From Iamia sp038233075 (lineage in GTDB: Bacteria > Actinomycetota > Acidimicrobiia > Acidimicrobiales > Iamiaceae): DNA of 64,000 bases. Within the stretch, counting starts at the first letter, position 1, and each line of letters starts with the position of its first letter. The DNA is taken from assembly GCA_038233075.1 (NCBI GenBank), contig JBBSMQ010000019.1, forward strand, positions 1 through 64,000. The letters are read 5' to 3'. Shown here piece by piece: positions 1-7,040 of the stretch. The notes under the pieces are model-generated. The model worked only from the letters and a program-made list of their open reading frames with translations, had not been told where the DNA came from and ran no database searches. The translations under genes and the position numbers were made by a program.

Positions 1-1
1 G

Positions 2-538
2 GCACCGCCGCTCGCCCCAGCCCCCGCGTCGCCGCCGGCGGCGCCCGCCCCTGAGGGCGGCGCGAGCCCCGGCGACACGGCCGGCGGCGGGGATCCCGGT
101 CGGCCCTCGAGCCCGGCTGCGCCCGACCCCGACGGCGCCGCTCCGGCGCCACCGCCGGGCGGGGACGAGACGCCGGACCGCTCGACCGAGCCCGGGTCGC
201 CGTCGACCTCACGCCCCGACCGGTCCACCACGACACCGACCCCGACGCCCACGACGACGACGGCTCCCACCACCGCCACGACCACCGCGCCCGACGCCGC
301 CGCCGCCGCCCCCGACGGCGACCGGCCCGCCCCCGACGAGTCCGACGGGGTGACCACCGGTGACGGTGACGAGCGGGCCCAGGCACAACCCGACGGGTCG
401 ATGTCGGTGACCGAGGACGATGGCGGCTCCGGAGCCCTGGTCCCCGTGGCCACCACCGGCGGGGTGGTCGGCCTGCTCTCGCTGGTGGCCATCCGGGCCC
501 GCCGTCGACGCACCCCCGGCTCCACCCCCTCGACCTGA
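2..538 (+). CDS. C-terminal part of a membrane-anchored, Pro/Thr-rich secreted protein (5' end outside window)
   Basis: The frame is open from the first bases and ends in TGA at 536-538, so only the last 178 codons are visible. The residues are almost all Pro, Ala, Asp, Gly and Thr, including a run of TPTPTTTT type, as in extended extracellular linkers. Near the end a hydrophobic segment (VATTGGVVGLLSLVAI) is followed at once by RARRRR and a short tail. That is the layout of a C-terminal membrane anchor with a positive stop-transfer. No LPxTG motif precedes the helix, so sortase attachment is not supported. The catalytic or binding domain lies upstream of the window, so no function can be given. 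A GC-rich hairpin at 551-573 may end the transcript. Confidence 0.6.
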   Translation, partial: APPLAPAPASPPAAPAPEGGASPGDTAGGGDPGRPSSPAAPDPDGAAPAPPPGGDETPDRSTEPGSPSTSRPDRSTTTPTPTPTTTTAPTTATTTAPDAAAAAPDGDRPAPDESDGVTTGDGDERAQAQPDGSMSVTEDDGGSGALVPVATTGGVVGLLSLVAIRARRRRTPGSTPST

Positions 539-550
539 CGGGGGCCGGCG

Positions 551-573
551 GGGGAGGGAAACCTGGCCTCCCC
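551..573 (+). terminator. Hairpin after the partial surface-protein gene
   Basis: A 7-bp perfect stem (GGGGAGG at 551-557, CCTCCCC at 567-573) with a 9-base loop lies between the stop at 538 and the HNH gene at 605. No T-run follows, so termination strength is uncertain. Confidence 0.35.
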
Positions 574-591
574 TGGGGCCGAGGAGGGCAG

Positions 592-597
592 TAGCGT
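592..597 (+). promoter_or_regulatory. -10 element TAGCGT of a probably leaderless HNH gene
   Basis: TAGCGT is followed by exactly 7 bases and then the ATG at 605. Transcription would start at or next to the A of the start codon. No Shine-Dalgarno sequence is present and no clear -35 was seen. Confidence 0.5.
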
Positions 598-604
598 CCC
601 GGCG

Positions 605-1099
605 ATGACCCGGTCGCTGGTGCTGAACATCACCTACGAGCCGCTCAGCGTGGTGGCCGGTCGGCGCGCCGCTGTCCTGGTCCTCACCGACCGGGCCGAG
701 GTCGTCCACGAGGGCCCCGACATCCTGCACTCCGAGCACCTCACCCTGGTGGTGCCCTCGGTCGTCCGCCTGCGCTCCCTCGTCCGCGTGCCGTACCAGC
801 GCCACCTCACCATCAGCCGGCGCGGCGTCCTCGCCCGCGACGCCCACAGCTGCCAGTACTGCGGGTCCCGGGCCGAGACGATCGACCACGTGCGGCCCCG
901 CAGCCGCGGTGGGGGCCACACCTGGGACAACGTGGTGGCCGCCTGCCGCCCCTGCAACCTCCGCAAGGGCGACCGCCTCCTGGCCGACTCCGGGCTGCGC
1001 CTCCGGTGCCGCCCCGCCCCACCTCGCCGGTCGCTCTGGGTCGCCACCGCGGTGGGCGCCGTGCCCGACGACTGGCAGCCCTACCTCCAGGCGGCATGA
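605..1099 (+). CDS. HNH endonuclease
   Basis: This 164-residue protein carries a zinc-ribbon HNH nuclease motif: a CxxC pair at C83/C86, the catalytic His in TIDH (H95), the Asn of WDN near 109, and a second CxxC at C114/C117. The N-terminal 70 residues form a basic, hydrophobic domain typical of the stand-alone HNH proteins found in most actinobacteria and cyanobacteria, whose natural role is not settled. The ATG overlaps no upstream gene and sits 7 bases after a -10 box. Its TGA overlaps the ATG of menC (ATGA), so the two are probably cotranscribed and translationally coupled. It is one of three HNH genes in the window but is unrelated to the two DUF222 types. Confidence 0.85.
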   Translation: MTRSLVLNITYEPLSVVAGRRAAVLVLTDRAEVVHEGPDILHSEHLTLVVPSVVRLRSLVRVPYQRHLTISRRGVLARDAHSCQYCGSRAETIDHVRPRSRGGGHTWDNVVAACRPCNLRKGDRLLADSGLRLRCRPAPPRRSLWVATAVGAVPDDWQPYLQAA

Positions 1100-2196
1100 C
1101 CGGCCCCCCGCCGGTCGTCCGCGTCGATCTCCACCGCGTCGTCCTCCCGCTCCGGCGCGCCCACGAGGCTGCTCACGGCCGGGAGGACGTCCGGGAGATC
1201 GTGCTGGTCCAGCTCACCGACGCCGACAGCGCCGTCGGCTGGGGTGAGTGCCCCACCCTGGCCCGACCCGGCTACACCGCGGAGTGGACCGATGGGGCCT
1301 GGTGGGTCCTACGGCGGGTGCTCGCGCCCGCCGTGCTGGAGGGCCGGACGGCGGGGGCGGGGGGCCACCCGATGGCCTCGGGCGCGGTCCGCGACGCCCT
1401 GCTCGACCTGCGCCTGCGCCGAGCGGGTGAGGGCCCCGCCGCGGCCGTGGGCCCGCTGGCACCGCGGGTGGCCTTCGGCGTGGCCGTCGGCCTCACCGAC
1501 GACGCGTCCGGCGTCGAGCGGGCAGTGGGTGAGGCGGTGGGGGCCGGGGCGGCGCTGGTGGTGCTCAAGGTCCGTCCCGGGTGGTGCGCGGAGCCGGTCG
1601 GGGCGGCGCGGCGGGTCCACCCCCACCTCGCCCTCGCCATCGACGGCAACGCCAGCTTCGACGCCCCCTCCCTCGACCAGCTGCGGGCCGCCGATGCCCT
1701 GGGCCTCGCCTTCGTCGAGCAGCCCATGGCGGTGGGCGATCTGGAGGGGTCGCGGCGTGCGGTGGCCGAGCTGGCGGCGCCGGTGGCCCTCGACGAGGCG
1801 GTCACCTCGTCAGGCGACCTGGAGGACGCCATCGCCCTGGGCACCGGATCGATGCTGACGGTCAAGCCGTCGCGGCTGGGCGGGGTCGAGGCCGCGACGG
1901 CGGTGGCGGAGCGGGCGGCCGAGGCGGGGTGGGGGGTCCATGCCGGGGGGATGCTCGAGTCCGGACTGGGGCGGGCCGCGGCCCGGGTCCTGGCTGGCTT
2001 GGCCTCGGTGACGGGCCCGGCCCTGGTCGGACCCACCTCCCTGCTGTTCGACGCCGACGTGGTGGTGCCCGTTCCGGCCGATGGTGACGGGATGGTGCCG
2101 GTGCCCGCAGGACCGGGCCTGGCCCCCGCACCCGACCCTGATCGGCTGGCCGCCCTCACCGTCGCCTCCTGGACCGCCACCGGCGCCGATGGGTAG
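1096..2196 (+). CDS. menC: o-Succinylbenzoate synthase
   Basis: This 366-residue enolase-superfamily enzyme dehydrates SHCHC to o-succinylbenzoate in menaquinone synthesis. Superfamily residues are visible: K158 in LKVRPGW, metal ligands D183 (IDGNASF), E208 (FVEQPM) and D233 (ALDEA), and K257 in TVKPSRLGG. The usual KxK pair is reduced, because the first Lys position is Val (V156) and only the second, catalytic Lys is kept. The start was chosen at the ATG overlapping the HNH stop codon; a longer frame upstream would overlap that gene fully. The 3' end overlaps the next gene by 8 bases. A partner gene, menE, lies 47 kb away. N-acylamino-acid racemase is the main alternative in this family, but the pathway partner favours MenC. 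Confidence 0.85.
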   Translation: MTGPPPVVRVDLHRVVLPLRRAHEAAHGREDVREIVLVQLTDADSAVGWGECPTLARPGYTAEWTDGAWWVLRRVLAPAVLEGRTAGAGGHPMASGAVRDALLDLRLRRAGEGPAAAVGPLAPRVAFGVAVGLTDDASGVERAVGEAVGAGAALVVLKVRPGWCAEPVGAARRVHPHLALAIDGNASFDAPSLDQLRAADALGLAFVEQPMAVGDLEGSRRAVAELAAPVALDEAVTSSGDLEDAIALGTGSMLTVKPSRLGGVEAATAVAERAAEAGWGVHAGGMLESGLGRAAARVLAGLASVTGPALVGPTSLLFDADVVVPVPADGDGMVPVPAGPGLAPAPDPDRLAALTVASWTATGADG

Positions 2197-2869
2197 CGCC
2201 CCGGGGTCGTGGCGGGTCGATCGCGTCGAGGGCACCGCGGCGGAGTTCCACGGCCGAGAGCGGCCGAGGCTCTCCGCCCGGCACGTGTTCGTGCACCAGG
2301 TCCGCGAGCCCGCTCTGGTGCTGGGCTCCACCCAGGCGCGGGAGGTGGTGGACGACGATGCGGTCACCGCCGCCGGGGTGGCGGTGGTCCGTCGGCGCAG
2401 CGGGGGCGGTGCGGTGCTGGTGGAGCCCGGTGGGGTGGTGTGGGTCGATGTGGTGGTCCCGACCGATGACCCGCTGTGGGACCACGATGTGGGTCGGGCC
2501 TTCACCTGGGTGGGCCGCACGTGGGCCACGGCCCTGGGCGCCGTCGGGGTCCCCGGGGCCGAGGTCCACCAGGGTGGACTCGTGTCCACCCCGTGGTCGG
2601 GCCTGGTGTGCTTCGGCGGCCTGGGCCCGGGCGAGGTGACGGTGGGCGGGGCCACGGTGGTGGGCCTGGCCCAGCGGCGGACCCGCGCCGGCGCCTGGTT
2701 CCAGGGTGCCGCGCTGTTGCGCTGGGCCCCCGGCGACCTCCTCGACCTGGTGCGCCTGGATCCCCCGACCCGGGCCGAGGCGCAGGCCGACCTGGCCCGG
2801 CGGGCGGCACCGCTGGCCGTCACCGCCGATGACCTGGTCGCCGCCTTCCTGGCCTCTCTGCCGTCCTGA
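2189..2869 (+). CDS. Lipoate-protein ligase A-like protein, catalytic Lys not conserved
   Basis: The 226-residue protein matches the BPL/LplA/LipB fold. It has the hallmark RRRSGGGAV motif (68-76) that binds the adenylate and the later VGLAQRRTRAG segment (158-168). In active ligases of this family the second segment reads G-x-K-(V/I)-x-G-(S/A)-(A/S)-Q with an essential Lys. Here the aligned residue is Thr (T156, in GGATVVG). The protein may therefore be a divergent ligase, an octanoyl or amido transferase-like relative, or inactive. The ATG at 2189 overlaps the end of menC, so the two are likely one operon. No RBS unusual features were seen. Fold assignment is firm; activity is open. Confidence 0.7.
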   Translation: MGSAPGSWRVDRVEGTAAEFHGRERPRLSARHVFVHQVREPALVLGSTQAREVVDDDAVTAAGVAVVRRRSGGGAVLVEPGGVVWVDVVVPTDDPLWDHDVGRAFTWVGRTWATALGAVGVPGAEVHQGGLVSTPWSGLVCFGGLGPGEVTVGGATVVGLAQRRTRAGAWFQGAALLRWAPGDLLDLVRLDPPTRAEAQADLARRAAPLAVTADDLVAAFLASLPS

Positions 2870-2936
2870 GCTCGGGTGACCGCCGGGGCCCGAACGCCCC
2901 CGGGCGCGTGCGGCATGGCGTTGCTTCAGGCCACGT

Positions 2937-2955
2937 TGTGGGGGACAATCCCACA
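2937..2955. promoter_or_regulatory. Inverted repeat TGTGGG-N7-CCCACA upstream of mraZ
   Basis: A perfect 6-bp inverted repeat with a 7-base spacer lies 19 bases before the -35 box of mraZ. A further TGGG occurs at 2970-2973. MraZ proteins bind TGGG-type repeats in their own promoter, so this region is a candidate autoregulatory site. The regular 10-base spacing of the classic MraZ box is not obvious here. Confidence 0.4.
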
Positions 2956-2973
2956 GATGAGCACCGAAGTGGG

Positions 2974-3002
2974 TTGACTCACCACGCAAGGGGGCGTAGG
3001 TT
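2974..3002 (+). promoter_or_regulatory. Sigma-70-type promoter of the dcw cluster
   Basis: TTGACT (2974-2979), a 17-base spacer and TAGGTT (2997-3002) form the best promoter in the window. Seven bases after the -10 comes the ATG at 3010, so the mraZ mRNA is probably leaderless. Confidence 0.75.
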
Positions 3003-3009
3003 CGCCCCT

Positions 3010-3537
3010 ATGGGGCAAGCGAGCATGGAGACGGACGACGGGGCGCGCCGAGGGGGCGACCTCCCCTCGGTCACGGTGCCGACCCGGCTGTGCGGGCGCT
3101 TCACCAACGCCCTCGACGCCAAGTCGCGGGTGGTGATGCCGGCCGCCTTCCGGGCGCCGTTCGCGAGCGAAGGCGGGCTCCTCACCCCCTGGCGGGGCCT
3201 CTGCCTGGCGGCCATGGCCCCCGTCGAGTTCGATGCCTACGCAGCCCAGGCCGCGGGCCGCCTGGTGGCGACCGAGGGCGAGGACACCGATCGGATCATG
3301 GGCACCCTCTGGAGCTCGACGATCGGCTTCACCCTCGACCTCCAGGGGCGCATGGTGCTGCCCGAGGACGTGCGGTCCCAGGTCGGCATCACCGACGAGG
3401 TGCGCTTCCAGGGCCGAGGACGCCGGGTGGAGCTGTGGCCCGGTCAGATCACCCCCGACGAGCTGGACGAGCGCGCCGATCACCTGGCCACGCTGGCTGC
3501 GGTGCAGAGCGCCTACATCCCCGAGCTCGAGAGCTGA
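3010..3537 (+). CDS. mraZ: Transcriptional regulator and first dcw gene MraZ
   Basis: MraZ is a DNA-binding protein with two AbrB-like (SpoVT) domains that controls the division and cell-wall cluster. Both signature DxxxR elements are present: DAKSRVVMP in the first half and DLQGRMVLP in the second. At 175 residues it is about 30 longer than usual because of an extra, charged N-terminal tail (about 25 residues). The start at 3010 was chosen because a consensus promoter places transcription initiation at this ATG. An alternative ATG at 3025 would shorten the tail by five residues. rsmH follows after 10 bases. Confidence 0.9.
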   Translation: MGQASMETDDGARRGGDLPSVTVPTRLCGRFTNALDAKSRVVMPAAFRAPFASEGGLLTPWRGLCLAAMAPVEFDAYAAQAAGRLVATEGEDTDRIMGTLWSSTIGFTLDLQGRMVLPEDVRSQVGITDEVRFQGRGRRVELWPGQITPDELDERADHLATLAAVQSAYIPELES

Positions 3538-3547
3538 GGAGAGAGAG

Positions 3548-4534
3548 ATGGGCCTGGCCATGGCCGAACCCGACATCCCTGCCACCGGCCCCGGCGGCCA
3601 CGTCCCCGTCCTCGCCCAGGCTGTGGGGTCGGTCTTCGCCGGCACCGACAGCGGCACCTACGTCGACCTGACCCTCGGTCACGGGGGCCACGCCGCGTTC
3701 CTGCTCGACGCCCACCCGGAGCTGATGCTCCTGGGCATCGACCGCGACCGGGAGGCGCTGACGGTGGCCCGCGACCGGCTGGCCCGCTTCGGCTCTCGCG
3801 TCGAGCTGCACCACGCCCGCTCCGACGCGCTGCCCGAGGTGCTGGCCGGGGCCGGCGTCGACCGTGTCGCCGCGGTGCTGGCCGACCTGGGTGTGTCCTC
3901 CCCGCAGGTCGACCGGGCCGAGCGCGGCTTCAGCTACCGGGCCAACCGCGACGGGCCCCTGGACATGCGGATGGACCAGAGCCGGGGCCTCACCGCCGCC
4001 GACCTCCTGGCCGAGCTGGACGAGGACGCCCTCGTCCGGGCCCTCCGGGAGCTGGCCGACGAGCCCCACGCCCGGCGGGTGGCCCGGGCTCTGGTCGAGG
4101 CCGAGCCCCGCACCACCACGGAGCTGGCCGACGCGGTGCGAGGTGCCCTACCTGCGGCCCGCCGCCGCCGGGGCGACCCGGCCAAGCGCGTCTTCCAGGC
4201 GGTGCGGATCCTCGTGAACGACGAGATCGGCATCCTCGACCGGACCCTGGACCTCGCCCTCGACGCCCTGGCTCCCGGTGGACGCCTGGCCGTCATCGCC
4301 TTCCACTCGGTGGAGGACCGCATGGTCAAGGAGCGCTTCCGCACCGCCGCCGACGGCGGATGCACCTGCCCCGCCGGCCTGCCCTGCGTGTGCGGCGCCC
4401 GCCCCACGGCCCGACTGCTGCGGCGCAAGCCCTGGGTCGCCGACGAGGCCGAACGGGCGGCCAACCCCCGGGCGTCGAGCGCGCGGCTCCGGGCCGTCGA
4501 GGCCCTCCCGTCCGAGGAGGAGCCGAGAACATGA
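3548..4534 (+). CDS. rsmH: 16S rRNA (cytosine-1402-N4) methyltransferase
   Basis: RsmH (MraW) methylates C1402 in the ribosomal P site using S-adenosylmethionine. The 328-residue protein shows the SAM-binding loop DLTLGHGGHA, then GIDRDREAL and the downstream ADLGVSSPQVDRAERGFSY and FHSVEDRMVK motifs in the family's order. The start at 3548 follows a GAGGAGAG Shine-Dalgarno at 3536-3543; ATG 3560 is an in-frame alternative. The stop overlaps the ftsL ATG (ATGA). Its place directly after mraZ is the standard dcw arrangement. Confidence 0.95.
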   Translation: MGLAMAEPDIPATGPGGHVPVLAQAVGSVFAGTDSGTYVDLTLGHGGHAAFLLDAHPELMLLGIDRDREALTVARDRLARFGSRVELHHARSDALPEVLAGAGVDRVAAVLADLGVSSPQVDRAERGFSYRANRDGPLDMRMDQSRGLTAADLLAELDEDALVRALRELADEPHARRVARALVEAEPRTTTELADAVRGALPAARRRRGDPAKRVFQAVRILVNDEIGILDRTLDLALDALAPGGRLAVIAFHSVEDRMVKERFRTAADGGCTCPAGLPCVCGARPTARLLRRKPWVADEAERAANPRASSARLRAVEALPSEEEPRT

Positions 4535-5022
4535 CCGCCCCTCATTCTGCCGCCGCGACCCGTCGCGCCCGTCCGACCCCGTCCGAGCGCTCCGGGGCCA
4601 ACCTGCGGCTGGTGTCCCGGCCGGTGCCGCGCACCCCGGCCCAGGTGCGCATGGCGCTGTTCCTGTCCACCGTGGTCGTCTTCGCGGTCCTGCTCCTCGC
4701 CGCCGTGGTGCACACGAGCATCGTCTCGGGCCAGCGCGAGCTCGACCGGGTCGACCGTCGCATCGCCGAGGCCTCCCGCCAGAACCAAGGCCTCCGCCTG
4801 CGGGTGGCCGAGCTGGAGTCGCCGCCGCGGGTCGTCGAGGCCGCCACCGAGGAGGGGCTGGTCGTGCCCGAGGACGTGACCTGGCTCTCACCGGACGGGG
4901 CCCGGCCCGCGCCCCCGGCCGACGACCCACCCGCCCCCTCCGCCCTGCAGGGCGCGGAGGAGCGCGCTGCCCCCGCCGACGGCGACGCCCCGGGAGGGAC
5001 CCAGCGAGAGACCCAGGGATGA
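4531..5022 (+). CDS. ftsL: FtsL-like bitopic division protein
   Basis: The 163-residue protein has an N-terminal cytoplasmic segment of about 45 residues, one transmembrane helix (MALFLSTVVVFAVLLLAAVV), a short coiled coil (RELDRVDRRIAEASRQNQ) and a Pro/Ala-rich tail. This layout, and its position between rsmH and the class B PBP gene, identify it as FtsL, a member of the FtsQLB divisome complex. FtsL sequences are poorly conserved, so position counts as much as sequence. The ATG overlaps the rsmH stop and its TGA overlaps the next ATG, implying coupled translation. The acidic, proline-rich C-terminus (about 55 residues) is longer than in most FtsL proteins. Confidence 0.75.
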   Translation: MTAPHSAAATRRARPTPSERSGANLRLVSRPVPRTPAQVRMALFLSTVVVFAVLLLAAVVHTSIVSGQRELDRVDRRIAEASRQNQGLRLRVAELESPPRVVEAATEEGLVVPEDVTWLSPDGARPAPPADDPPAPSALQGAEERAAPADGDAPGGTQRETQG

Positions 5023-7040
5023 CGCGCCGGCACCCGGTGACCAGGGCCCAGGACCCGCACCGGCCCGATCGCCGCCGCCCCCCTGGGCCCCGCCCGGAGA
5101 CGCCGGCCTCGGCCCGTCTCCCGGTGCCGGGCCGGGGGACGCGGCGCGCGGCACCCGCCGGGCGGCCCTCGGCGCCCCACGTGCTGCGCCGTCGCCTCCT
5201 CGTCCTCCCCGTGGTGAGCGTCGTGCTCTTCGCCGTCGTGGGCGTTCGCCTGGTCAACGTGCAGATCCGTCATCCCGAGCGCTTCGTGGCCGAGGGCGAG
5301 GGCCAGCGGATCGCCTCGGTCAGCCTGCCGGCCGGCCGCGGTGCGCTGCTCGACCGCGACGGTCAGGCCTTGGCCCTGTCGGTGCCCCGGCGCACGGTGT
5401 TCGCCGACCCGAGCCTCATCTCGGACCCGGCCGCCACCGCCGGCCAGCTGGCTCCCCTCCTCAACCTCGACCGGCTGGACCTCCAGGCCCGCATGAGCGG
5501 GCCGGGCCGGTTCGCGGTCCTGGCGCGGGTCCTCGATGATGATGTGGCCGACGCCGTCGAGGCCCTCGAGCTGGCCGGCATCGGCACCGTCCTCGAGTTC
5601 AAGCGTGAACGTCCCAGCGATGACCTGGCCCGGTCGGTGGTCGGCACCGTGAGCGGCGACGGCGCCACCGGCATCGCGGGGCTCGAGCTCCAGCTCGACG
5701 ACCTTCTGACCGGCACACCGGGCCGGGTCACCTACGAGCGGTCCAAGGCCACCGGCGGCGGGGCCATCGCCGGCACCCGTCGACGGGTCGAACCCGCCCG
5801 CCCGGGGGCCGAGGTCATCCTCACCCTCGACCAGGACCTCCAGTACGAGGCCGAGCGCATCCTGGCCCAGCACCTGGAGGGGGCCGGAGCCAAGGGCGGC
5901 ACGGCCATCATCTCCCGGCCCTCCACCGGGGAGGTGCTGGCGCTGGCCAACCTGACCAGGGACGAGGCGGACGGCACCTTCGGGCCGTCGAGCAACAACC
6001 TGGGCCTCACGACCGTCTACGAGCCCGGATCGGTCAACAAGGTCATCACCGTCGCCGCCGCCCTCGAGGAGGGTCTGGTCACCCCGGACACCGTCTGGTC
6101 GGTGCCCGACGACCTCGAGGTCGGTGACCACGTCTTCACCGACTCCCACCCCCATCCGACGACGGACTGGTCGATAACCGACATCGTGGCCACCTCCTCG
6201 AACGTGGGCACGATCATGCTGGGCCAGGAGCTGGGCGGGGACCGCCTCGACAGCTACCTCCGGCGCTTCGGGTTCGGATCCGGCACCGGTGTCGACTTCC
6301 CGGCCGAGTCCCACGGCCTGCTGCTCGACGCCCAGGACTACCGCGACCAGAGCACCGCCATCGGCTCGGTGCCCATCGGTCAGGGCGTCTCGGTCACCGC
6401 CCTCCAGATGCTCCAGGCCTTCAACGTCCTCGCCAACGACGGCACCTACGTCCCGGCCCGCCTGGTGCGGGAGATCACCCGGGCGAACGGCACCACCGCC
6501 CCGGTGCCCCGCCAGGAACCCCACCGGGTGGTGGCGCCGACCACCGCCGCGGCGGTCCGGGCCATGATGGAGCAGGTGGTGGCCCGAGGCACGGGGCAGG
6601 CCGCCGCCGTCCCCGGGTATGCGGTGGCCGGAAAGACGGGGACGGCCCGCAAGCCTCAGCCCGACGGCGGCTACCGCGACGAGGACGGCGCCCTGGACTA
6701 CGTGGCCACCTTCGTGGGTCTGCTCCCGGCCGAGAACCCCGACCTGTCGATCCTCGTCGCAGTGGACGAGCCCGACCCCGGCCGGTCGATCTACGCCGGT
6801 GACGTGGCCGCCCCGGCCTTCTCCGAGCTGGCCCGCTGGGCTCTGCGGGACCTCGACATCGCCCCCGCCGCCGGGGGCTCGGTGAGCGAGGTGCCCGAGC
6901 TGTCGGACTCCGCTCAGGACGTCAACGACGCCGTGATCCCCCCGTCGGGTGCGGCCCGCGAGGAGGATGCGACTGGCCCCGCCGCGGGCGACGGCCGCGA
7001 CGAGGCGGTGGCGTCCGGAGACGCCGTCGACGACGGGTGA
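5019..7040 (+). CDS. ftsI: Class B penicillin-binding protein, septal transpeptidase
   Basis: This 673-residue protein makes septal peptidoglycan cross-links. A basic, Pro/Arg-rich cytoplasmic tail of about 60 residues precedes one membrane helix (LLVLPVVSVVLFAVVGV). The PBP dimerisation domain follows, starting near GRGALLDRDG. The three transpeptidase motifs are intact: SVNK with the acylated Ser at S338, SSN at 393-395, and KTG at 539-541. No PASTA domain is present; an acidic disordered tail of about 65 residues ends the protein. ATG 5019 overlaps the ftsL stop; longer in-frame extensions upstream lie inside ftsL and were rejected. The murE start overlaps its stop (GTGA). Confidence 0.95.
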   Translation: MTRRHPVTRAQDPHRPDRRRPPGPRPETPASARLPVPGRGTRRAAPAGRPSAPHVLRRRLLVLPVVSVVLFAVVGVRLVNVQIRHPERFVAEGEGQRIASVSLPAGRGALLDRDGQALALSVPRRTVFADPSLISDPAATAGQLAPLLNLDRLDLQARMSGPGRFAVLARVLDDDVADAVEALELAGIGTVLEFKRERPSDDLARSVVGTVSGDGATGIAGLELQLDDLLTGTPGRVTYERSKATGGGAIAGTRRRVEPARPGAEVILTLDQDLQYEAERILAQHLEGAGAKGGTAIISRPSTGEVLALANLTRDEADGTFGPSSNNLGLTTVYEPGSVNKVITVAAALEEGLVTPDTVWSVPDDLEVGDHVFTDSHPHPTTDWSITDIVATSSNVGTIMLGQELGGDRLDSYLRRFGFGSGTGVDFPAESHGLLLDAQDYRDQSTAIGSVPIGQGVSVTALQMLQAFNVLANDGTYVPARLVREITRANGTTAPVPRQEPHRVVAPTTAAAVRAMMEQVVARGTGQAAAVPGYAVAGKTGTARKPQPDGGYRDEDGALDYVATFVGLLPAENPDLSILVAVDEPDPGRSIYAGDVAAPAFSELARWALRDLDIAPAAGGSVSEVPELSDSAQDVNDAVIPPSGAAREEDATGPAAGDGRDEAVASGDAVDDG

